NCBI GenBank assembly: GCA_036674765.1
Contig: JARVKI010000038.1
Span: 62,001 to 126,000, forward strand
Reading direction: 5' to 3'
Origin: Seiridium cupressi
Taxonomy: Eukaryota > Ascomycota > Sordariomycetes > Amphisphaeriales > Sporocadaceae
DNA: 64,000 nt
Under the pieces are notes generated by a model. That model worked only from the letters and a program-made list of their open reading frames with translations. It ran no database searches and was not told the origin of the DNA. Below are positions 22,451 to 32,007 of the stretch, one piece after another. The translations under genes were made by a program, and so were the position numbers. Position 1 is the first letter of the stretch, and each line of letters opens with the position of its first letter.

Positions 22451-23295
22451 ATGTCGAATGCGTCGATGGACAAGGTGGGATCGTCCACGGGGCCGAGTCG
22501 TGGTTGTACACGACTCTCGAAGAGACGAATTACCTTTCTCCTCGGACTTGTTCTATTACTGACAGCGTTCGCTCTGCTTGTCGTTGTCGATGCTACTGCA
22601 CCAGTCAGTCCCGACTTGGCACTATACACTATTAGCTGGTCACGCAAAAGCACATCAGTGATTGGGGGCACCACAGTGCACCCCAGCATCCGCATGGGGA
22701 CGTTTGGATTCTGCACAACAGCCAACTCGGACGAGACCGGACAAAGGTGACGGCATGAAAAGAAAACCTGACTTCAACCGCAAACTGGCACTGCTTCCCT
22801 AGCACGGACACTTGCTCCCGGCAAGGCATAGGGTATGATCCCACCTCCGCCATGGACGAACAAATGCGCGGTTTGGTTAACGATAGCACGGAAGCTTTTG
22901 TCCTGAGAATGACAAAAATAATGGCAATCCACCCCCTCGTCACCGCTTTGGCATTCCTCGCATTCGCCCTGGCGTCAATGCCGTGCTGCTTCGTGCCCTC
23001 GCTCCACGTCGTCATTACGGATGTCACTTACATTCTGGTTTTAGTGGTACTTGTTTGCAACTTTGTTATGTTCTCCAGACTCTCGCAAGTTGTCGCGGGA
23101 GATTATAACACGGCGGTGCCATCATACGACACTGGCCTGTGGACACTCGTGGCAGCTCTCGTCTGTCTTGCCATCAGCTGTTGTATTCTAACCTTCTTCT
23201 GGTGGCAAGAGCGCCGAATGGAGGGAAAGGGCAAAAGCCTGTATAGAGACGCCCTAGAGTCTGAGAATAGGGGTATTACTTACTACTACGACTAG
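22451..23295 (+). CDS. SUR7/PalI-type four-TM membrane protein
   Basis: Two exons, 22451-22746 and 22803-23295; the intron of 56 nt has a GTGACG donor, CCTGACT branch and CCTAG acceptor; 262 aa. TM1 (ITFLLGLVLLLTAFALLVVV) is followed by an extracellular loop with FGFC and, after the splice, a second cysteine (STDTCSRQGIGYD). This is the Cys-x(n)-Cys/Gly-Tyr arrangement of the claudin-like SUR7/PalI superfamily. Three more membrane segments follow (AFLAFALASMPCCF, YILVLVVLVCNFVMF and LVAALVCLAISCCILTFFW). The cytoplasmic tail is short and ends ITYYYD. The family acts at eisosomes or in pH sensing; which role applies here is not clear. Confidence 0.78.
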
Positions 23296-23394
23296 CTTAC
23301 TCTGGCAGAGTCAAGAGAGAGGGACAGATGGCGGACCGCCACGAGCTCACAGAGGAAGGAACAACAAAACGTTTCCAATTACCAGGAACTAAAG

Positions 23395-23565
23395 AATAAT
23401 TTTAAAAGTGAACTGATAAATTAAGTTTCTATTCAACAGGGTATTATAAAGAACAATTTAAAAAAAGTCTAATTTAATGAAAATTAAAACCTTATATATT
23501 AAATTTAATATATTAGTTATATTAAAAGTATTAAATGGCAAAATTAAGAAAATAATTAATAATGT
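23395..23565. other. AT-rich island
   Basis: About 170 bp made almost wholly of A and T (for example 23500-23530) in a window that is otherwise near 50% GC. It contains no ORF. It lies between the SUR7-like gene and the chromodomain gene. Possible origins are a RIP-decayed repeat remnant or a short organelle-derived insert; the sequence alone does not decide. Confidence 0.8.
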
Positions 23566-23932
23566 CTGTTACCGGTGCAACTTACAACGCAAAACTTTTG
23601 TGGTTTTCGAATTGCAGCGTTTATCTTGGATTGTCTCACCTTTTTCTACAATTCAGGCAATAATAAGCTCCAAGAGCCAATCGGACTACCGAGTTGGCCA
23701 CTTTACGGATATTCCCAGCAGTGATCCGCCCGGGGTCCTCGGCAACCCCCGAAAAGAGACAAGACGCGTCTCCCGAAGACACAAACCCGACTCGTCAGTC
23801 AGTGAAGGGCCTTGCTGGGCAGAAAGGCATCGACTGACGCGACGAGACGGCAATCGGTGGCCAGACTCAGCTACCGACCCAGCCACGTCTCGGATGTGGC
23901 GCCAGCGCCCCGGCCTCGACTGAACAGAAACC

Positions 23933-25426
23933 ATGCACAAGAACAGCAACAGAATCCGCAAGCCGTCGTCGCGCCGGTACGCCATCGAGGTTGTTCTTCC
24001 CTCGCGGCAAAAACGCTATGCCGGTGGGCTTGGCCCCGCGCTCGCGCCACTCCGCATCGCGCTCAAGAACGATTCGACCGCATACATCACCGGCAAGGAG
24101 ATCGAGCCGACCTGGACGAGAGACGGAGGGCTCAAGCTGCAATTGTACTACATTGTCCAGTGGACCGACCTGCCTGCTGCCTCGGTGCTCATCGAGGCGC
24201 ACCGAATCCTCGACTACGTTTCGCCGAGGACGCTGGAAGACTACGAATACAAGCTATCGCTGGAGCGGGATGCACTGGAGGAAGAGTATAAAAGGAGCCT
24301 CGAGAAGGCGAAAAGGACGCCCGCTACGTTGAAAGGCTTACAAAGCACGGACACGAGCATTCCCGGCACTCCTACCGCAGGACAGAAAAGGCCAGGCCGT
24401 CCAAAGAAGGCTGGCAGGCGGATGAATAAGGGCACAAAAAGCCATGCCGTAGATGGGTCTGCCTTGCCCTCTTCTACAAGCGCCAAGACCTCGGGGCCTT
24501 CACTCTCTACTCCTCAAAAATCGTTGGATGTCATGGCTGACGAGCTGGCTATTGACGATGATCTGGAGGAGGAAGATGGTGATGGGGACGGCGCCATCAT
24601 CCAGCAGCCATATGACGCTGACGACATTTTCCATCATAGCCCGTTGCCACATTCCAGGAGTGCGCATAGTCTTGATATCACCCCTCGCAGGTCGAACATC
24701 CTACCCAATTCCGATCTTCAACTTCAGCAAAAGACCGGACAGGCCGTCAGCGCAGGAGGATTCACGCCAGCTGCCTGCAGTGCAGGCAAATGGCCCTCGC
24801 CTGAACGCCCTGATCCGCCCGCCGACAGTCCGTACTCGCATGTAGTGCCGGAATCTGTAACCAAATCCTCACGTAAAAGGAAACGACAGGAACCTGACAA
24901 ACCTCAGCCCATGGCAGAGGAGCCGCGGTGGAAAGTGAAACGCGTAGAGGGCGACGAAATTCTCGAGGTTCAGGGCGAGATGCAGCGCTGTTTCAAAGTC
25001 AGATGGGAGGGCGATTGGCCACCTGACCAGAATCCTACCTGGGAGCCCGAGGCGAACTTGTCGAGGAACTTGGTGAGGAAGTACCTCAAGAACAAGGCTG
25101 CCCGAGTCAAGAAGTCGGGCATGGGGGCTACGAAAGCCAAAAAACGCCCCCTTGTGCCTTTGGTGCGGAAGTATTCAAGTGTGGCAGAAGCTTTCGAGGG
25201 GGGTGTCGAAGACGAGGCGCTGGAACCGACGCCCCTCGACTTCAGGGATGACATGGAAACGGAAGAGAGGCTCCTGGTAGAGGAACGAGAGAGGACTGCT
25301 GAACCCATTCGACACTCTCCACAAGGGAAAGACCTTAACTTCGCGGGACTAAGATCATATGTAGGCCTCCATAGTAACGGCAACGGGTACAGGCACGGCC
25401 AGACCAGCCCGAACCCGAATCTCTAG
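23933..25426 (+). CDS. Chromodomain protein with AT-hook-like motif
   Basis: Single exon, 497 aa, with the first ATG in good context (aaccATGc). The canonical chromodomain lies at about 323-383 (WKVKRVEGDEILEV, CFKVRWEGDW, NPTWEP). The aromatic positions W/Y-W-E used to bind methyl-lysine are present, pointing to histone-tail reading in the nucleus. Residues about 50-110 contain a second region (LYYIVQWTDLPAA, then HRILDYVSPRTLEDYEYKL) resembling a diverged chromo or chromo-shadow fold, followed by a charged helix. An AT-hook-like KRPGRPKKAGRR lies near residue 152. The middle is disordered and acidic (DDDLEEEDGDGDG). I cannot assign it to a named factor such as HP1 or CDP-2. Confidence 0.8.
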   Translation: MHKNSNRIRKPSSRRYAIEVVLPSRQKRYAGGLGPALAPLRIALKNDSTAYITGKEIEPTWTRDGGLKLQLYYIVQWTDLPAASVLIEAHRILDYVSPRTLEDYEYKLSLERDALEEEYKRSLEKAKRTPATLKGLQSTDTSIPGTPTAGQKRPGRPKKAGRRMNKGTKSHAVDGSALPSSTSAKTSGPSLSTPQKSLDVMADELAIDDDLEEEDGDGDGAIIQQPYDADDIFHHSPLPHSRSAHSLDITPRRSNILPNSDLQLQQKTGQAVSAGGFTPAACSAGKWPSPERPDPPADSPYSHVVPESVTKSSRKRKRQEPDKPQPMAEEPRWKVKRVEGDEILEVQGEMQRCFKVRWEGDWPPDQNPTWEPEANLSRNLVRKYLKNKAARVKKSGMGATKAKKRPLVPLVRKYSSVAEAFEGGVEDEALEPTPLDFRDDMETEERLLVEERERTAEPIRHSPQGKDLNFAGLRSYVGLHSNGNGYRHGQTSPNPNL

Positions 25427-25813
25427 TATGGCTTTTGCGCCGGCACTCGATTGACCACGGGCTCGGAGACGTGAGCCTGTTTGGGTAATGTGAAGCGTCA
25501 AAGACGAAGCAAGGAGCAAATGGCGGCACTGCTTTGATTGCGGGACTTCAAACGTGGCCAGTGCATCGTTCGAGGATGGTCTAAGGACATGGAATCGCTG
25601 ACTTCAGATAGAGGGAAATAAAAGCTTGCGAGAAGGTTGAAGCAAACGCAGCAGAATCGTACTGGGGCGGTTTGTTTGGGGGGAAATCTTTATTTGTCTG
25701 TCTATCTAGCAAACCCCAACCATACGAATAAGAGGAAAATGAATCGCAGCACCTAACCCGAACACATACAGAAGAGAAAGCGCCAACCCGCGGAGGTATC
25801 TGCAGTTCTGCCT
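25427..25813. other. Convergent 3' ends
   Basis: 387 bp between the chromodomain gene and the RRM-like gene. Nothing else seen. Confidence 0.5.
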
Positions 25814-28039
25814 TCAAGCAGATACGGAAGCCAGTTTCTCATCACCGTCGTCGGTCGTCTCCGTAGGCGTGGATTTCTTCTCACCCACGTAAGGGAAATC
25901 TGCAAGCCACTGGACCTTGTTCTTCCTCCAGTCCTCGTAACCATATTTGTCGAAAAACTCATTCATCGTGTAGAATTTGAAACCCACCTCTTGCTCTCCC
26001 GGGGTGTTGAAGTTGCCGCTGTTGGACGACTTCTTGTTGTTTACCGGCTGGACGGCCTTGGGATCGATAGCGTCTATGGCAATGTCAGCAGCGGTAGTTG
26101 CTACAGACGTAGCATCCTCGGAAGGGCTGTGAGGTTCGACATCTCCTGGGTTGCTATCGTTGACACCATACTTCTTGGTGATCCAGTCCTCCAGCAAGCT
26201 TTCGGAGCTCCCCCGAGCGAAGGAAGTAGGCTCGGCGAGGCGTGTCAACGGAGCCGAGCAAGGATCCTCTATGAACACCAAGTTATGGGCCTGGTCAAGA
26301 TACTCATCCCGATGTCGAATGAAGTTGTCGAAGCGGATTGCAAAGTCGACGTTCTTGAAAAGGAACAGTGCGGATCCCGTCTCGTCGTACCACATGTCCT
26401 CCAGTGCATCATCAGCGTGGCGGAACAAAACCTCGACGTGCACGATAAGCTGTCGGCACATTGGCTCGGGAATCCCTCTGAACTCAAGGCAGCGAGTCTG
26501 TGGGCCCTCGGATTGACGGAGTGGGTAAGTGGGAGTTCCCGCTAGGTTTACCGTCGCCTGCTGGCCGAGGATGGTGATGTGGTCAGGGTTGTTCTTTGCG
26601 TACCTGACATATGCGTGGGCCTCCTCCCACTTGGCAAACACGACAAACGCAGTCGATCCGACTCCAAGAGAAGTGCTGTTTGCCAAAGTTGCTCGGACAA
26701 TGCTGCCTCCGCGAACTCGAGGCATTACATGTCGGAGCCCTGCGTCGACTGGCAAGTCTGAGATGATGACTGACTGACACTTGTAGTCGCTCCGCTCCTG
26801 TCCGGACTCGACGGCAGCTGTTCTTGTGTTCGGTGCATACTGTACACCGAACTGGAAGATTTGGGGCACACGGCCTGAGCTGTCTTTGTGCATTCTGATG
26901 ACAGCTTGCCGCTCGGATTCGTTTCCGTAGAGGCGGTCGATGAAGTCCTCGTTGGGTATGTAGATGGCTGCGGATGGGTTTGGAGGGTTGACGTAGTTTC
27001 GTTGGGTCATCTTCGAACTTTTATTGACACTCGGCTGGCTATCGGAGATGGGTCTGGCCAAATTTCGGGATGCTTGAGGTCCGCCTCTCCTGAGTGGCGA
27101 GCTATTATGCGCAAATTCCTTGATCGGTCCCCCACAATAAGCAAACTTCTCGATGGGTGTCAGCTCGTTTGAGTCGGCCGGGGTGATGCAGTCTGGACTT
27201 GTATCGTCGTGGTCGAAGTTAATCAGTGTACCAACAACCTTCGGATCATCGAGTTCAACAACCACATCACCGCCAGTGACTGTGCTGGTTCGATGTCTAC
27301 TATCGATGAGACCAAACACGTCACAGCAAGCAGGCGTGACGGGGCGAACATCGGTGTGTTCGTGCACGACAACCATCGGATCTTCGTTCAGATCAACCAG
27401 ATCCTCTGCTGCATTGTACTTCACCTGCTCTGCGAATGAATGCTCAGAAGCTGGGATGGTGGTGGTGTTGTCCATTGCACCATTGCTGGGGTTTTGTAGC
27501 GTAACTCCCTCGCGCTTGCTCTCTCCTGGCTCCTTGACCATGCTGACAATATGTGGCGGTACGGGGGGCGGGTATGCTGTCGAGGCAGAGACTTGCTCAT
27601 TATCTCCGAGATTGAGATGCCACTCAAGACTGTCAAACCACTGTAGCTTGGCCAGAAGTTGTGCCTCCATGGATCCGATGTCGTTCTTACAGCGGAGCTG
27701 ATGGTTGTCAGGCGTGTCCCATTCTGACTTGGGGTGGAAGGCATGGTTGTTTGCTTTGTAGCGATCGAGTATCTCACCATTCACCTCAGCAAGCGCTTGA
27801 CGAATAATCTCAAGCTCAAACTTTGTGATATTACGTTGGCAAGCCAGGTAATACCTGCGTTCATCAGCCGTGCAGTCCCTCAGAGTCTCGCCCATGATTC
27901 TTGCCACCAGTTCCCCATGCTGCAACCAGGTGCGGCTACTGCTGTCGGCATACTGGCACATGATAGCAATCTTCTCATCGCCAGGGGTTTCCTCACGAAC
28001 AGATGGACTGACCTCAGCCTTTGATCCCGTTTGGGCCAT
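25814..28039 (-). CDS. Uncharacterised protein with two diverged RRM-like regions, 741 aa
   Basis: Single exon starting at the ATG at 28039. The N-terminal ~120 residues are helical and charged (TADERRYYLACQRNITKFELEI). The middle is disordered and Pro/Ser-rich. From about residue 416 there is an RRM-like beta-alpha pattern (CQSVIISDLPVDAGLRHVMPRV, then GSTAFVVFAKWEEAHAYVRYA). A second follows near 510-575 (TRCLEFRGIPE, then SALFLFKNVDFAIRFDNFI). Neither has a good aromatic RNP1, so RNA binding is uncertain. The tail carries YTMNEFFDKYGYEDWRKNKVQW. I do not recognise the family. Confidence 0.75.
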   Translation of the reverse strand: MAQTGSKAEVSPSVREETPGDEKIAIMCQYADSSSRTWLQHGELVARIMGETLRDCTADERRYYLACQRNITKFELEIIRQALAEVNGEILDRYKANNHAFHPKSEWDTPDNHQLRCKNDIGSMEAQLLAKLQWFDSLEWHLNLGDNEQVSASTAYPPPVPPHIVSMVKEPGESKREGVTLQNPSNGAMDNTTTIPASEHSFAEQVKYNAAEDLVDLNEDPMVVVHEHTDVRPVTPACCDVFGLIDSRHRTSTVTGGDVVVELDDPKVVGTLINFDHDDTSPDCITPADSNELTPIEKFAYCGGPIKEFAHNSSPLRRGGPQASRNLARPISDSQPSVNKSSKMTQRNYVNPPNPSAAIYIPNEDFIDRLYGNESERQAVIRMHKDSSGRVPQIFQFGVQYAPNTRTAAVESGQERSDYKCQSVIISDLPVDAGLRHVMPRVRGGSIVRATLANSTSLGVGSTAFVVFAKWEEAHAYVRYAKNNPDHITILGQQATVNLAGTPTYPLRQSEGPQTRCLEFRGIPEPMCRQLIVHVEVLFRHADDALEDMWYDETGSALFLFKNVDFAIRFDNFIRHRDEYLDQAHNLVFIEDPCSAPLTRLAEPTSFARGSSESLLEDWITKKYGVNDSNPGDVEPHSPSEDATSVATTAADIAIDAIDPKAVQPVNNKKSSNSGNFNTPGEQEVGFKFYTMNEFFDKYGYEDWRKNKVQWLADFPYVGEKKSTPTETTDDGDEKLASVSA

Positions 28040-29895
28040 GTTGCTCAGTTAGGTTGGGGTGTGTGTGAGTGTGAGAATGTACAATGGTGGAGTTGCGGAG
28101 GAAAAATGTTGCTTTCGAGAAGGTGCTCGAGGAGAAGGTGCAAAATGGTTCGAATCAGTTTGGCATCGAACCAGTGGGAGTTGAGAAAAGTTTTTGTTCC
28201 TCTGCGATGGCCAAGAGCACGGAGCTTTTTCCCTTGCTCTACCAAAGGTGAGAAGGCGTAATTCAAGTGGCGAGATTGATGATGGTGGTGTTGGTGCCGG
28301 TGGGGGACGGGGAGCGGCGGCGATCGATTCAGTATAATTGTAAGAGATTGATGATGGGGGGGTGGGGGAAGGGGTAGAAGGAAGTGGCAGGAGCTCGAAG
28401 AGATCGTACCGTTGACAAGATGATGCGTCCCTGTCATGTATTAGGGTCCCAGGGCTTTACGAGTATACTTTGCATGGTTACCGCAGCAATTGACCTCCCC
28501 CACGTCGTTGATTGTAAAAGTTTGCAGGATACTCACTTTCGGCGACCGGAACGGGAAGGCACAGTCACGGAATGAACCCATAATCAAGCTGCACCAGAAC
28601 CCATGAAAGTAAGTAAGGCTTCCTTCATATCAACGAGTGAAAACTGTATACTCGAACATAGAAACCATCTACGAGGGATCCAACGTCCAAGAATTGTTCC
28701 GATGGCAATCACACGTTGCGGACCAGGTGTGGACAAGTGGATATGAAGAGGCATATATCAGATAATCTACTGGTGCAGACGAAAGTGTGAAACCAAAGGT
28801 GATCGAGGGAACTCAACCATACTACAATATTCCACCCCGACCTTGTGTTCTCCAGCGCCTGATGGGATCTGGTTCGGCACATCTATCTAATTTGACCATT
28901 CGGGCTTGAACTACTCAAGGGCCATAAAAGACTAGAATACGTTTTAGTTCAGAGTATGCCAAGAGAAAGTATACTACCAATGCGCTTAGGTTTTATGTTA
29001 GTATCGTAGGCTCGCACTCGATCAACTTCCGATACATCCCGTTGAAGTAACTACGCAATTAGGTGTATCGTCACGATGTTGCTGAAGAGCCGCTTGGTTG
29101 ATCAAAGCATGGCAATAAAGCCTGTGCATTCACCCAATCGGAGAGGTGACCACCGGTGTAGAGACAGCCTGAAAATAGGTTGTTGGTGTACCGTTGTCGA
29201 CGGTCTTGAACACCACCTTTCGGTATCTTCAAAGTAATAGCAGGCAATAGTAGGAACCCCCAGCGGAGGAAGAGAAACAGAAAGCTAGACGGAAGAGCAA
29301 ACACAAGTGCGAATACACAGATAACATGTAGCGTGGTCGAACCTCTTAGGCATGGAAAGAGTATGACAAATGCGAAGAGCTTTTTACAATCCGCCTAGAC
29401 ATATTGGGGCAGTGAGGTATGGCTAGAAAATGGGGACTGTTGACAGTCTCTAGAAGGAGCACGACGGAACTCAGATTCGACGTAATTGGTTCTCAAGGCT
29501 ATGTACGACATGGGTAGATGATTATTTCCTATCTGCTGATCATGACTGCTTGGCTCTATACAGTTGGAAAAGTTGCCACAACGCCACGAATGTTATTGCT
29601 GCAGTGCTTCATTGTGTTCAATCTTTCCGCCCACAAGAGAGCCCACGTACATCGCAATGCCACGTTCGCGAACCCGATCCACAAATGACTTCGCGGAGCT
29701 GCTCCGTGGCCTTCAAATACCCGTGCGTAGTTTTGTACTCGGGGAAGATGACGGTCTATCTCAAAGTTGGCTGGTCTCGGATACATGTAGAACAGCAGGT
29801 CTTCTTCGCCTAGAAATGAATTCCATGACGTGTGGTCCCAAACAGTATTCTTGATGAGGATTCGAACACGGATACAATCGAATCGGGCCCTCTTC
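28040..29895. other. 1.9 kb intergenic; leader of RRM-like gene and 3' flank of the dehydrogenase
   Basis: From 28040 to about 28400 the minus strand is C/A/T-rich (runs of caccac and cccccc), typical of a fungal 5' UTR. The remainder has only short frames with no recognisable content. Confidence 0.5.
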
Positions 29896-31474
29896 TTACA
29901 AGCGACTCTTGATGGGTTGACGTTCGATAGGTCGCCACAAATTATTCAGAAGACGACTGGCGTTGACCATATCGGGACGAACTTGGTCAAGCGAAGTGAC
30001 ACCAACAAGGCGCATCGCGGTTCGCAACTCTTCGGCAAGGACTGTAGCAGATCAGCATGTACATGCTTGGGAATGAGATTTGGAATGCTCACTTTCAACA
30101 CATCTTTCGACTCCAGCAGTACCGTATGCTGCAAGAGCGTAATAGAAGGGGCGACCGACGCCAACTCCCTTCGCACCCAAGCATAGAGCTTTGAGGACGT
30201 CGGCTCCGTCGCGCAGGCCACCGTCGACATAAATCTCCAGGTGCTCGAGGACTTCCGGGCAATACTGGCGGATTTCCAGCAGAGTCGATAGAGCATCTGG
30301 AGCAGAGTGAAGCTGCCGCCCGCCGTGATTTGACAGCAAGATCCCCTGGCATCCGTACTCCACGGCTAGCTTGGCATCTTCCGCACATTGTATTCCCTTC
30401 AACACCAGCGGCCCACCCCATGCCTCCTTGATCCACCGCAAATCTTCCCATACCAACGATGAACTAACTTGGCTCTGTGGCACGACGCTCTGGATGCCCA
30501 GACCGATCGATGTCGCCTGTTCCTCCGAGCCAATTGCCAATGCTTCTTCTGCCATCTGCCGCCGATCTATTGTACGTTTGCCCAACACCGGTGTGTCGAC
30601 GGTCACCCACAGAGACCTGAAGCCGGCTGCCTTGGCTCTCCGGATGAGCTTAGTGGCAGCTGAGCGATCTGGGCTTGTGTAGAGCTGGAAATGTAATTGC
30701 GACGACGATGGATTGTCCCTGCCACCGCCCGACGTGCGACCCAATTGTTCGTCCAGGGCAGCGGCGATGTCCTCTGTCGGCTTTGTAGACACGGTACTGA
30801 TAAGGCCATGAATGCCGCTGCGCACGAAGCCCTGCACGAACGCAATCTCGGCGTCCTCGTGTCCACGACCTAGCAAGCCCATTGGCGAGACATAGAACGG
30901 GAGGGGTGATGCGTGTCCTAGGATAGAGGTCTTGGTAGACACTCTCTTGACATCGCGCAGCACGCGAGGGCGGAAGCTGACAGCCGACCATGACCCAAGG
31001 TTGGCGGCCATGGAGAGTCCCGAGTTGCTGAACGATGAGACGTACGACCAAGTCCGGGCGGGCATTACAACCTTTGCGGCATGCTCGAAATCGTCGACAA
31101 CCACGCATCCCGACAGGTGAGGCACACTTCCTTCGGGCACGGGCGGACTGGACGTCGCCTGGTCTCGCGGCGGTGCCAGTGCGCCGAGCGTTGTTGTGTC
31201 GATGGGCCCGAGGCGGCTGCCCTCTGGCAGGAACTGTAATACATCCGGGGAGTGAATCCTGCTAAACTCGGCCGTGGCATCCTGCTCGATCGTCAGCAAA
31301 AGAGTCGCTGGATGGTCTTGAGCTTGTTCGCACTCCACCACCCTGCGCCAACAGAATCGCGGCGCCACCAGGATGCTGTTCAAGGTAGGACGTGACGTCG
31401 TACACGTCGGCATTGAGCACGATCCAGCACGACTTGCTCGTGTTGCGTTTCGCAACCTCAGCCCCGTCCATCAT
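29896..31474 (-). CDS. Cytochrome b5-FMN alpha-hydroxyacid dehydrogenase (flavocytochrome b2/L-lactate dehydrogenase type), C-terminal SRL
   Basis: Three exons: 31474-31334, 31281-30093 and 30041-29896; introns of 52 and 51 nt; 491 aa. The N-terminal cytochrome b5 domain begins at the start Met (AEVAKRN, SCWIVLNADVYDVT) and has both haem histidines, in HPGG and, after intron 1, in RIHSPD. The FMN barrel has YVSPMGLLG, WVTVDTPVLGKR, VLKGIQCAEDA, the active-site SNHGGRQL with catalytic His, YVDGGLRDGADVLKAL and GRPFYYALAAYG. The reaction is likely L-lactate or another 2-hydroxy acid to 2-oxo acid. No mitochondrial presequence is seen, and the last residues are IKSRL, a plausible PTS1, so a peroxisomal location is inferred. 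Confidence 0.9.
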
Positions 31475-31521
31475 TGGATGCTCGTTGACTTTTCGATCAA
31501 GCGATGTAGACAACAGGGCAT
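31471..31521 (-). promoter_or_regulatory. 16-codon uORF overlapping the dehydrogenase start (ATGA)
   Basis: An ATG at 31521 opens a 16-residue frame whose TGA (31473-31471) overlaps the main ATG (31474-31472). Such an arrangement can tune translation through termination-reinitiation. The effect is inferred, and the uORF counts only if transcription starts upstream of 31521. Confidence 0.45.
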
Positions 31522-32007
31522 GAAATCAATTTAGCCACTCAATGAGACGCTATTGACGACCAAATCAGGCATGCATACATGTACTCGGCACGGCTTTTCG
31601 GCATATGCGGAGCCTCCCCGCATCCCTATCAGTGCAGTCTCGCGCCATAGTCTTTGTTCATCGTTGCCATGGGCGCCGACCAGAGGAAGGAGATTGGGGT
31701 AACCAGATACTCGGGCCCCACGCAGCATCCGCGTGGGGCTTGACGCATGATATCTATTGACTATACGGATAACAGCCGGAGATAAGATAGTCAAATACGT
31801 CTAGTTAGTTAATACTATACTACATCATTCTCGTCACTTAGGTAAGGTCAGCAAAGCACGCCCGGCAAATCTTACAAGAGTACGATTCTCTTTTTAGCTC
31901 AACAACCATCTCGAACATACATGTCTTTCTTGGTATCTCCCCCCGCCCCTCCTTATATATTATACTCTTTAGTCATCATATATCGATTCCACCTCTGTTC
32001 CCATCAT
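31522..32007. other. Dehydrogenase promoter and GH16 3' flank
   Basis: About 490 bp with no supported ORF. A pyrimidine-rich patch (31931-31960) and an AT-rich tatattatactc follow. Confidence 0.45.

Noticed and set aside
29854..29910. tRNA T-arm-like gattcgaac
   Set aside because: The flanking bases do not form the T-stem or an acceptor stem on either strand. Similar hits at 51905 and 58812 fail for the same reason.
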